DNA from: Henriciella pelagia
GTDB taxonomy: Bacteria; Pseudomonadota; Alphaproteobacteria; Caulobacterales; Hyphomonadaceae
Direction: 5' to 3'
DNA: 64,000 bases
Assembly (NCBI RefSeq): GCF_002088945.1
Contig: NZ_NCSU01000006.1
Location: 1 to 64,000, forward strand
This document shows positions 8,860 to 17,054 of this stretch, piece after piece. How positions within the stretch are numbered: position 1 is the first letter of the stretch; every line of letters begins with the position of its first letter. A program made the position numbers and the translations under genes. The notes beneath the pieces are model-generated. The model saw nothing but the letters and a program-made list of their open reading frames with translations. It searched no databases and was not told where the DNA came from.

Positions 8860-9164
8860 CCTGACGTCTCCCTTTTCGCCGTTCAGTCGCGGCGTTGGGG
8901 GGCACGCTATCCGGCTTGATCAGAATGTCAACCAATTATGCAGACCAATTTGTACAATATGGGTGATGGGGTGAAAATTTCATGTGCGCCAAATAATGTA
9001 ATTCACAATAGATAAAGGGAAATACAGTCTCCAAGCATTAAAGGTCCTACCAATTTAATTAAAATGGGCAGCCAAAGTGGTTGACTTAAATGATCGGTCG
9101 GCATAGTCGTTCCGTCAATTGAAGCCTGCAAATGGGCTCATTTTGATCCGAGGGAGGACATACA
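8860..9164. promoter_or_regulatory. Divergent control region between the alginate lyase operon and the TonB receptor genes
   Basis: This 305-base AT-rich gap holds no gene and must contain both divergent promoters. Candidate operators are ACCAATTTGT at 8944-8953, the overlapping palindrome TTGTACAA at 8950-8957, and GGTCCTACC at 9043-9051. They resemble GntR/FadR-type sites with GT...AC half-sites. The first, read on the minus strand, is ACAAATTGGT, which recurs exactly upstream of the cluster's GntR gene (15418-15427). A ribosome site GGGAGGA precedes the receptor start at 9165. Confidence 0.5.
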
Positions 9165-12100
9165 ATGCGTAACTACAGTAGAACTGCGACTTCGTTTGCT
9201 GGCGCTGCATTCCGTGCAAGCCTGCTTTGCACGGCCGTGCTTCCTTTCTCGGCGGGGGCGCTTGCCCAGGACGATGAAGAGCCTGTCGCCGCAGTAACTG
9301 AAAGCGATGAAGCCCGCCAATCCGTCGTTGTCGTGAAAGGTATCCGTTCCTCGCTTGCCAATGCCCTCGAGGAGAAGCGGGCCGCCGACAATCTTGTTGA
9401 GGTCATTCAGGCAGAAGACATTGGCAAGCTGCCCGACCAAAACCTGGCAGAAGTTCTGGAAAACGTAACCGGTGTTCAGATCACGCGCGAAGCCGGCGTG
9501 GGGACCGGCGTGCAAATCCGCGGTACCAACGCCAACCGAACCGAGATTAACGGCGTTTCGACTGTCGGGTCTGGGGCTGGCCGCGGCGGGATCAGCTTCG
9601 AAGACGTTTCGGCCTCCATGATCGCTGCCGTCGAAGTGACAAAAGCTCCTGAGGCAAAGACAATTGAGGGATCAGTCGGTGGTACGATCAATCTTCGCAC
9701 GATCCGTCCTCTTGCCTTGAACGAGCGACTGCTCAGTGTGCGCGTGCAGGGTGAGGACAGCAGCTTGACCACGGACGGCATCACGCCGCGTCTTTCGGGC
9801 ACCTATGGCGACAATTGGTCGACATCCATGGGCGAATTCGGGGTGGTCGCCAGTCTGAGTTACGCCGAGCAGGATGTGTCTGCATTCCGCCCGCGCGTTG
9901 ATCGTGACAATCTCGTCGCCGCTGATAGCGGGCTGCCAAGCGCGCAGAGCTTCGACTATCTGCCGATCCAGTTCTTCATTCAGGATTATGACAACTTCGA
10001 GTATGAGACGACCAACTTCGCGGGCACGCTTGAATGGGCGCCGAACAGCAATCTGAAGTTCTTCTTCGATGCTGTGGTCAACGATCAGGAGCGCCTCCAG
10101 GAAAGTTCGCGCGTCCAGGCGTCCGGTGTCTCAGATCTCATCGGAACAGCGTCACCGGATACGTTCGAAACCGTCAATTTCGGCGCTCTCGATGGTCAGA
10201 GAATTGGCAGCATTCGGGCAGCACTTACGGGCGTGGTGCCTATTCAGGCTGACGGAAGCGATGGAAACCTGCGCTTCTCGGGGGATACGAATTCAAGGCT
10301 GACTGAAAGCAGGATCTTCAGACTTGGGACGGATTGGGACATTACAGATCGGCTTTCCAGCACGTTCGAAATTTCGACGTCATCCTCCGATACGACCACG
10401 CCGAGCTTCAATACAACGCTGAATTTCATCAATCCGAATGCCGCAACGAACTCATCCAACGAAAATGGTACGCCGTTCGAGTATGACCTTCGCGATGGCC
10501 TGACATGGGGTGTTTCTCAGGACCCGGCGCTTGGCGGCCCGACAACGGCGCAGCTGCTGGATCCCGCCAATGTCGTACTGCGTGATGTAAACATCAGCCG
10601 CAGCATCACTGAAAACAGCGAGGACGCGTTCCGGGCTGACTTCAACTACGACCTTACAGGCATAGGCGCTATCGGCGACTTTCTCACTTCGGTGGACGCG
10701 GGGTATCGCTACAACAAGTCGAAGAGCCTGAACGACGATGTCACCTCCAACCTTGGTCTCAGAACGCTTGCGGACAGCCCGACCGGCGACCTTTTTGCGG
10801 ACCTGCTCGTTGCGGGACCAAAGAACTTCAATGCAGCAGATGACCGCCGACTGTTTGTTCGTGATTTCCTCCTGATCAATCCCGAGCTTGCCAATTCAAG
10901 CCCTGACCGGGTGCTCGCAGCACTGAACGCGGCAATTGCGGCGCATGGCGGAACGCAGTCGATCGATTCTCCGACCTCGAGCCAAGCGGCATTCTTCGAC
11001 ATCGAGGAAGAAACAAATGCGCTCTACGCCCAAGCCAATTTCGAATATGGAATCTTCCGTGGGAATGCCGGTGTGCGCTATCTCGAAACCGAAGTCACAT
11101 CGACAGGCAACACCATCACCAATGGCGTGGCGACACCAACTTCGACAACGGGCAGCTATGACTTCATTCTGCCGAGGTTCAACATCGTCGCCAGCGTGAC
11201 AGACGACCTGCTCCTTCGTTTCGGCTATTCCAAGGACATCCGTCGGCCGGACTTCAACGACCTTTCAACTTCGGTGACTTTCAGCACTAGCCCGAACCCG
11301 CCTGTCAGCGTTGGAAATCCTGGGCTGAAGCCGCAAGAGGTGGAATCCTTCGACATCTCCGCTGAGTGGTATTTTGCGCCGTCTGCCGTGGTCAGCGCAG
11401 GCTATTTTCACAAGACCCGGACAGGACTGTTCGTGGGGCAGCAGGAAAACCCTGTAGAGACGCCCGCCACACTTTCTGACGGTAGCCCGACGCTGGTCAG
11501 GGACGTGACTGCTCCTTGCGAAGGTGGCGGCGTCTTCAACCCGATCGCAGACTGGAACGTATTCGCGCCGCTCAACCCGGACGGGACGCGCCAGCAGGGC
11601 GTCGGCATCTGTGTTCCATCTTCACAGATCATCAATGGAGCTGGCGAGAATATCCAGAAAGGGTACGAACTGGCGTTCCAGTACGATCTGTCTGATTTCG
11701 AAGACCAGATCGGCTGGGCTTCGGGGTTCGGCTTCCTGGCCAACTTCACGCATCAGGAATTTGAAGGGGGTCAGGAATTCTGGACACCGACATCGCGCGC
11801 AGAAGCGGTTTTTGACTCGCTCGGTGCGTCGGACGTCCAGTTGCGGGTCACCGAGATCGACCTGTCTGAAAACGCCTACAATGCGACGCTCTACTACGAA
11901 AAGTTCGGCCTGTCGGCTCGTGCCAGATACACGTGGCGCGACGCGTATCGCTCGACGGATTTCGGCAGCACATCCAGCTTTCCCTGGGGCTTCCCTGTCG
12001 TGCAGGCCGCTCGTGGTCAGCTGAATGCAAGCGTGAGCTACGACGTCAACGACCGTCTGACCCTTGGGGTTGAGGGTGTGAATCTCACCGAGTCCGAGGT

Positions 12101-12191
12101 GAAGCAATACTGCGTCAATGACGGCGCCTTGCTCTGCTTCGAAGGGCTGACAGATCGCAGGATCACGTTCGGCGCAACTTACAACTTCTAA
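9165..12191 (+). CDS. TonB-dependent receptor, probable alginate oligosaccharide importer (first of two)
   Basis: This 1008-residue outer-membrane receptor belongs to the large-receptor class common in Caulobacter and relatives. It has a signal peptide (cleavage likely after AGALAQ). A plug domain follows (ADNLVEVIQAEDIGKLPDQNLAEVLENVTGVQI, then VQIRGTNANRTEINGV), then a long 22-strand-type barrel ending in ITFGATYNF with the expected terminal Phe. It is divergent from the lyase operon across a shared control region and followed by a second receptor, so import of alginate fragments is the natural inference. The plug and barrel are complete; no frameshift is seen. Confidence 0.85.
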   Translation: MRNYSRTATSFAGAAFRASLLCTAVLPFSAGALAQDDEEPVAAVTESDEARQSVVVVKGIRSSLANALEEKRAADNLVEVIQAEDIGKLPDQNLAEVLENVTGVQITREAGVGTGVQIRGTNANRTEINGVSTVGSGAGRGGISFEDVSASMIAAVEVTKAPEAKTIEGSVGGTINLRTIRPLALNERLLSVRVQGEDSSLTTDGITPRLSGTYGDNWSTSMGEFGVVASLSYAEQDVSAFRPRVDRDNLVAADSGLPSAQSFDYLPIQFFIQDYDNFEYETTNFAGTLEWAPNSNLKFFFDAVVNDQERLQESSRVQASGVSDLIGTASPDTFETVNFGALDGQRIGSIRAALTGVVPIQADGSDGNLRFSGDTNSRLTESRIFRLGTDWDITDRLSSTFEISTSSSDTTTPSFNTTLNFINPNAATNSSNENGTPFEYDLRDGLTWGVSQDPALGGPTTAQLLDPANVVLRDVNISRSITENSEDAFRADFNYDLTGIGAIGDFLTSVDAGYRYNKSKSLNDDVTSNLGLRTLADSPTGDLFADLLVAGPKNFNAADDRRLFVRDFLLINPELANSSPDRVLAALNAAIAAHGGTQSIDSPTSSQAAFFDIEEETNALYAQANFEYGIFRGNAGVRYLETEVTSTGNTITNGVATPTSTTGSYDFILPRFNIVASVTDDLLLRFGYSKDIRRPDFNDLSTSVTFSTSPNPPVSVGNPGLKPQEVESFDISAEWYFAPSAVVSAGYFHKTRTGLFVGQQENPVETPATLSDGSPTLVRDVTAPCEGGGVFNPIADWNVFAPLNPDGTRQQGVGICVPSSQIINGAGENIQKGYELAFQYDLSDFEDQIGWASGFGFLANFTHQEFEGGQEFWTPTSRAEAVFDSLGASDVQLRVTEIDLSENAYNATLYYEKFGLSARARYTWRDAYRSTDFGSTSSFPWGFPVVQAARGQLNASVSYDVNDRLTLGVEGVNLTESEVKQYCVNDGALLCFEGLTDRRITFGATYNF

Positions 12192-12279
12192 ACCAGCCGG
12201 GCCAAAATCAGGAGACAGGCCCCCAATCCAACCAGTCGCCAAACTTGCTCATGTGGTGAGGGGTGACACCAAAGAAGAC

Positions 12280-12320
12280 GGCCGGCGGCGGGTTATCAGA
12301 CTGTCGATCTTTCGCCGGCC
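12280..12320 (+). promoter_or_regulatory. Stem-loop in the leader of the second TonB receptor gene
   Basis: GGCCGGCG at 12280-12287 can pair with CGCCGGCC at 12313-12320 around a 25-base loop. It ends shortly before the Shine-Dalgarno AAGGGAGA and the start codon at 12335. It could be a processing or attenuation element that sets the ratio of the two receptors, or a weak terminator; there is no U-tract. Confidence 0.4.
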
Positions 12321-12334
12321 ATTAAGGGAGAACA

Positions 12335-15300
12335 ATGGCACTTAAAAACAAAGCGAAAACCTATTCATTTTCACGTACAGCGTTCAGGGCAGGCCTCCTT
12401 TGCACGGCCGTGCTGCCCATGGCGGGTCTGGCTGTCGCGCAGGAAGAGCCAGAAACAATTCCGCAAGCGGTAGAAGATGGTGAAGCGCGCCAGGAAACCA
12501 TCGTCGTGACCGGCGCTCGCAGCATCATTCAGAACACGATCGACATCAAGCGCCAGTCCACCACAATCGTAGACGGACTTTCGGCGACAGATATCGGTGA
12601 TCTGCCGGCGCTTTCGATCGGTGAAGCGCTTGAATCCATCACTGGCGCTGCGTCTCACCGTGAAAATGGTGGCGCGACCGAGATTTCCATCCGCGGTCTG
12701 GGGCCGTTCTTGAGTGCCACCACCTTCAATGGGCGCGAAGCGACGAACGGGTCTGGTGACCGGTCTGTGAACTTTTCCCAGTTTCCGTCCGAGCTCATGA
12801 ACAAGCTCGCAATCTACAAGACCCAGGACGCCAGCCTGATTGAAGGCGGCGTGGCAGGCCTCATCGCATTGGAGACCGTCAAGCCGCTTGAGTACGGCAA
12901 GCGCCGCGTGCAGCTGGACCTGAAGGGCAATTACAATCCTGACCAGCAGAACATATCCGACTCCATGGCCGGGGACCTCGGTTTCCGCGGTACACTCAGC
13001 TATGTCGATCAGTTCGAGGTCGATGGAATGGGTGATTTCGGCGTGTCGGTCGGTTTGCAGCGCAGCGACATTTCGCAGCCGGAGCAGGAGATGAGGTCTT
13101 CAAGCCCCAGCGGCACGTCGCTCTTCGCCTGTATCGCTGATCCCAGCGATCCTGACCTGCGTGGCTACGCGAATGGCAGCAATGGCGACTGCGAGGACCT
13201 TGGTCCCAATTCGAGCAACAATGATGGTTACAATACGTCGATTGATCCGGCGACCGGCCTCGCTGTCGATGACGGACTGGCCTATGCCTGGGCAAGCAGC
13301 TCCCGCGGATTCCGTCAGAACGACACGCGCGATGAGCGCGACTCGGCCTTCATCGCCCTGCAATGGCAGCCGAATGAGCGAATGGATTTCAATTTCGATG
13401 CTCAGTGGTCCGAACGGGTCCAGTCTGAAGACAGACACGATCTGAATTTTTCCAACATGAAGCGGAGCACCGAGGGCGTGACGCTGGAATCGCTCCAGTT
13501 TCAGGACAATGGCGTGGTGCAATTCATCGAAACGCAGTCCGACATCGAATCGAACGGCGAGATCTTTGCCCGCACCGAAGAGTATTTCGGTTACGGGTTG
13601 AGCGGTGCCTTCCGGGCGACAGACCGGCTGGTCGTATCAGGAGACTACTCGTTCTCAGAAACAACGCGTGACGAAGATCAGGTGTCGCTGAGGGTATCCA
13701 GCCAGGGTGGTCCGGGCTCGGGAGGACGCGAAAATGTCAATTGGATGCGCGATGGCGATGGCTTCGTAACATTTGGCGTGGTCGACTTCGACGTCAACGA
13801 CATCTCCAATTTCACTGATGGCGTCCGTGCACGGATCGACAGCGATGTCGATCGCCGGAATACTGTTGAAGCAATCCGCTTCGATGCCGAATATGATGCC
13901 GATTGGGGGATGATCGACAGCCTGGAGTTTGGTGTACGCCTTTCGGAGCTCGAATATGTGAACCTCGCCGGGACACGTACAACAGTCACCACAGATGACC
14001 TCGATCCCAACAACATTCCATGCGCCACCAATTTCGCAGAGAGCGATTTCCTGAGCAGTGCCGCCGATGCTCTGGTCACGCAGTTCGACAGCTCTGGAAA
14101 TATCGTGAACCAGACAAGCAGCTGGGCGACATTCGATAACAGGTGCTTGCTGAATTACATCCTCGACGCAGAAGGGGAGTCCTTTTCCTATCCGGATCAG
14201 GAGTATGGTAATAACGGCACAACTGACGTCACTGAAACGACCACTGCGTTTTATGCAATGGCCAATTTCGACACCATGTTTGCCAGCAAGCCTTTGCGCG
14301 GGAACTTCGGTGTCCGCGTTGTGAATACCGATGTCGAGTCCCTCGGATTCCGCAACGCACTGTCGATCATTACCAATGTTGACGGCACAATTGATCTGGT
14401 TGAGGACTCGTCGACCGTTGAGCGTATCGTCGGCGGTGGCGACTATACTGAAGTCCTGCCGAGCCTGAATGTGATCATGGACCTGCGCGATGATGTGCTG
14501 CTGCGCGGTGCGATTTATCGCGGCCTGTCGCGGGCGGACCCTGCTGACATGAACTTCTCGCGCTCGTTCAGCACAGATACTGATGACGGCCCGACCACGC
14601 TCGAAGAGCTGATCACCGGCGTAAACGCGTCCGGCAATCCGAACTTTGAGCCGCTGACGTCCTGGAATTACGACGTCGCTGCTGAATGGTATCCGAACGA
14701 CGACACCATTCTGGCAGTGACCCTGTACGCGAAGGACTTCACGGGCGGTTTCGAGAATGCGGTCACGCAAGAAACCTTCACGATCGATGGCCAGCAGGTC
14801 ACGGTGCCGGTTACGCTCCTGTCCACCAATGAGGATACGAGCTCCCTGTATGGTCTTGAGCTGACAGCGGCGCACCGTTTCCAGAACCTTCCTGAGGTCC
14901 TGGACGGGCTTGGCTTCAAGATCAGCTACAATCTGGCGGACTCGGATTTCGAGTTTGAAGACAGCCTCTATGGCGATCAGGGCTTCCGCGACAGCAATGG
15001 TCAATTCGTCCAGACCAATGTCGGCATCGTCGCGCCGGGTAACATACCGGGCTTCTCCGAACAGACCTTCTCCGGCCAAGTCTACTACGAGAAAGGGCCG
15101 TTCGACGGATCGATCATCTACAAGTACCGGAGCGAGTACTTTCAGCCCTACACCTCAAACGGCACGCGTCTGCGTTATGTCGGTGATGTCGGGGTCTGGG
15201 AAGCGCGTGCTTCGTACAGGCTGACGGACAATGTCCGCCTGTCCATGGAGGCCATCAATCTCTTCGATGCACCCAAGGAGCAATACTTCTTCACGACCGA

Positions 15301-15364
15301 TAATCTTGGAGAGGCCAACTATTACGGGCCACGTATCTTCTTCGGTGTTCGTGCAAAATTCTGA
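12335..15364 (+). CDS. TonB-dependent receptor, probable alginate oligosaccharide importer (second of two)
   Basis: A 1009-residue outer-membrane receptor of the same class as its upstream neighbour. The signal peptide is very similar (AFRAGLLCTAVLP here, AFRASLLCTAVLP upstream). A TonB-box-like stretch ETIVVTGAR is followed by the plug (SATDIGDLPALSIGEALESITG, ISIRGLGPFLSATTFNGREA) and a barrel ending in FFGVRAKF. It lies 143 nt after the first receptor with a leader stem-loop between, and is followed by a strong hairpin. The plug differs clearly from the first receptor, so the two may prefer different oligomers or monomer composition (M versus G). That specificity is speculative. Confidence 0.85.
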   Translation: MALKNKAKTYSFSRTAFRAGLLCTAVLPMAGLAVAQEEPETIPQAVEDGEARQETIVVTGARSIIQNTIDIKRQSTTIVDGLSATDIGDLPALSIGEALESITGAASHRENGGATEISIRGLGPFLSATTFNGREATNGSGDRSVNFSQFPSELMNKLAIYKTQDASLIEGGVAGLIALETVKPLEYGKRRVQLDLKGNYNPDQQNISDSMAGDLGFRGTLSYVDQFEVDGMGDFGVSVGLQRSDISQPEQEMRSSSPSGTSLFACIADPSDPDLRGYANGSNGDCEDLGPNSSNNDGYNTSIDPATGLAVDDGLAYAWASSSRGFRQNDTRDERDSAFIALQWQPNERMDFNFDAQWSERVQSEDRHDLNFSNMKRSTEGVTLESLQFQDNGVVQFIETQSDIESNGEIFARTEEYFGYGLSGAFRATDRLVVSGDYSFSETTRDEDQVSLRVSSQGGPGSGGRENVNWMRDGDGFVTFGVVDFDVNDISNFTDGVRARIDSDVDRRNTVEAIRFDAEYDADWGMIDSLEFGVRLSELEYVNLAGTRTTVTTDDLDPNNIPCATNFAESDFLSSAADALVTQFDSSGNIVNQTSSWATFDNRCLLNYILDAEGESFSYPDQEYGNNGTTDVTETTTAFYAMANFDTMFASKPLRGNFGVRVVNTDVESLGFRNALSIITNVDGTIDLVEDSSTVERIVGGGDYTEVLPSLNVIMDLRDDVLLRGAIYRGLSRADPADMNFSRSFSTDTDDGPTTLEELITGVNASGNPNFEPLTSWNYDVAAEWYPNDDTILAVTLYAKDFTGGFENAVTQETFTIDGQQVTVPVTLLSTNEDTSSLYGLELTAAHRFQNLPEVLDGLGFKISYNLADSDFEFEDSLYGDQGFRDSNGQFVQTNVGIVAPGNIPGFSEQTFSGQVYYEKGPFDGSIIYKYRSEYFQPYTSNGTRLRYVGDVGVWEARASYRLTDNVRLSMEAINLFDAPKEQYFFTTDNLGEANYYGPRIFFGVRAKF

Positions 15365-15372
15365 GTTGGCAG

Positions 15373-15403
15373 GGCAGCCGGACCACAGTGTGGTCCGGCT
15401 GCC
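15373..15403 (+). terminator. Strong hairpin after the second TonB receptor gene
   Basis: Perfect 15-base arms (15373-15387 and 15389-15403) separated by one base form a very stable GC-rich hairpin 8 nt after the receptor stop. There is no clear U-tract, so it may act as a factor-assisted terminator or protect the 3' end of the receptor mRNA. Confidence 0.6.
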
Positions 15404-15417
15404 TCAATATTGGCCAG

Positions 15418-15427
15418 ACAAATTGGT
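15418..15427 (+). promoter_or_regulatory. Candidate GntR operator upstream of its own gene
   Basis: ACAAATTGGT here is the exact reverse complement of 8944-8953 in the divergent lyase/receptor control region. It extends to a TTGG-TAA-ACC arrangement. Placement about 80 nt before the GntR start fits autoregulation. Confidence 0.45.
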
Positions 15428-15507
15428 AAACCTCTGTTATGGAGTATAATATATCTAACGCGCACACAATCGAATGAGCAGATAGCCCAGAAGGAGTTTC
15501 GGCAAAT

Positions 15508-16254
15508 ATGAGTGATAAGCGCCTCTACCAGACTGTCGCTCGATCCATTCTCGACATGATCGAGTCCGGGTCGTATCCGCCAGGCACACGCCTTCCTGGG
15601 GAGCGCGAGCTGGCTGAACGCTTCAATGTCAGCCGTGTCGTGGTCCGCGAGGCAGAAATTTCGCTCGAAGCGCTGGGGCGTGTCGAAATCAAGGTGGGTT
15701 CAGGCGTCTACGTCTGTGATCCGGCTACAGCCACCGGTCTCGCCCTTCCAAAAGTGACACCGTTCGAACTCACTCAGACACGCCTCCTGTTTGAATCAGA
15801 GTGTGCGGCCCTCGCTGCAACAATGATCACGGATGAGCAGATTGCCGGACTTGAGGCGACGATTGAGAAGATGGCGGAAGCGCCGCACGATACTGAAGAT
15901 GGCGAAGACGCAGACCGCGAATTCCACCTCCAGATCGCCAAGGCCTCCGGGAATGAAGCGAATGTCTTTTTTCTCAAGACGCTCTGGCGCATGCGGACCG
16001 AGATAGAACCGGTCAAGCGGGTCTATTCGGCGGTGTGTCACGCCGATACCTCCCACCGTGTCAACGAGCATTCCGAGATTCTCGAGGCGCTTCGCGCACG
16101 TGACCCTGGTGCTGCTCGAAACGCAATGCGCGGGCACTTCTCCAGGCTTCTGGAAGCCCTGCTTGACGCCTCCGAACGCCAGGCCATCGAAGATGCGAGG
16201 CGTCGCTCCAGTGAAAACCGCGAGCGCTTCCTGAAATCTGCCATCGGTGCCTGA
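15508..16254 (+). CDS. GntR-family transcriptional regulator, FadR subfamily (FCD domain)
   Basis: This 248-residue regulator has an N-terminal winged helix (residues 5-72: [47 protein letters not shown]), the classic GntR signature. It is followed by an all-helical FCD ligand-binding domain with conserved Asp/His positions ([38 protein letters not shown]). Family members of this type control uronate catabolism (for example UxuR, KdgR-like). It lies immediately after the receptor genes, behind a hairpin, with AAGGAG upstream of the start. It probably represses the alginate genes until a uronate intermediate such as KDG or DEH binds. The ligand is inferred. Confidence 0.88.
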   Translation: MSDKRLYQTVARSILDMIESGSYPPGTRLPGERELAERFNVSRVVVREAEISLEALGRVEIKVGSGVYVCDPATATGLALPKVTPFELTQTRLLFESECAALAATMITDEQIAGLEATIEKMAEAPHDTEDGEDADREFHLQIAKASGNEANVFFLKTLWRMRTEIEPVKRVYSAVCHADTSHRVNEHSEILEALRARDPGAARNAMRGHFSRLLEALLDASERQAIEDARRRSSENRERFLKSAIGA

Positions 16255-16377
16255 TGGGTGTCTGGTTGTCTTGAGCTCATAATCGAATGACGTTGAGGGA
16301 TTGTCATTCCGGTTCTGATTGCCTGGTTGCAAGAGGAGCCAGCTGACCCAGGCTTCCAATTTCCGGGGCCCATCAAG

Positions 16378-16782
16378 TCAGTTCTGGTGGTGCTCGGCGC
16401 TCAGTGGTTCATGCCCGTCAAAGTCCACTTCAACGTCTGCTCCGTTGGGATCTTTGAAAAAGACTTGCCACTGAATCCAGGGCTCGGGCGTGCGAACAAT
16501 GCGATACTGCAGGCCGGCAGACTTGAGCTTGTCTAGCAGCGCATTAATGCCTTCACCGCGAAACGCCATATGGTCAAGGACACCCTTGCGCGGATCAGGC
16601 ATTTCCTGAACCTGTACCACGTGCAACACAGCCGCTTCATTCGCATACAGCCAGAGCCCCGGAAACTTGAAGTCGGGTCTGGGACCGCGAGACAGTCCAA
16701 GCATCTCGGTGTAGAACTCTTCGGTCTTGTGAAGATCGTCGGTCACAATCGTGAAATGATCCGGGCGTAAAATCGCTGTCAC
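16378..16782 (-). CDS. VOC-family protein (glyoxalase/bleomycin-resistance fold)
   Basis: A small single-module VOC protein of about 134 residues. The GTG at 16782 is chosen as start because AGGAAG lies 7 nt upstream and the fold begins at once (AILRPDHFTIVTDDLHKTEEFYTEMLG). An ATG further upstream would add an unconserved 17-residue leader. Potential metal ligands are His (RPDHF), His (LDHMAF) and Glu (ADVEVDF). It is convergent with the GntR gene and transcribed alone. Substrate unknown; candidates range from a lactoylglutathione-lyase-like enzyme to a small-molecule-binding protein. No evident link to alginate besides proximity. Confidence 0.75.
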   Translation of the reverse strand: MTAILRPDHFTIVTDDLHKTEEFYTEMLGLSRGPRPDFKFPGLWLYANEAAVLHVVQVQEMPDPRKGVLDHMAFRGEGINALLDKLKSAGLQYRIVRTPEPWIQWQVFFKDPNGADVEVDFDGHEPLSAEHHQN

Positions 16783-17054
16783 TTTGGAGCTTCCTGAAAA
16801 GGGTGTGCTGGAGAACATCTGAATGGCACACAATACCTGTCAATTAAAACAGAAAAGCAGTTAAATTTTATAAAAACAATGTATTGAACGCCGATGTTTC
16901 ATGGCGGTTTGGCGTCAGTTCCTGTCATTGAAATGGAAAAGAACGCTGACCGACCCGCAATGGGGTGGTCAGCGAAGTGGCCTCGTCGGGAGCAACGCGG
17001 CTTAACGTGTATGTGCATCAATGCTGGGAAACGGCGGCGTTGCCGCGGTCGTGC

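Noticed and set aside
13655-15079. 474-codon open frame on the minus strand
   Set aside because: Antisense to the second alginate TonB receptor, without recognisable motifs or a ribosome site.
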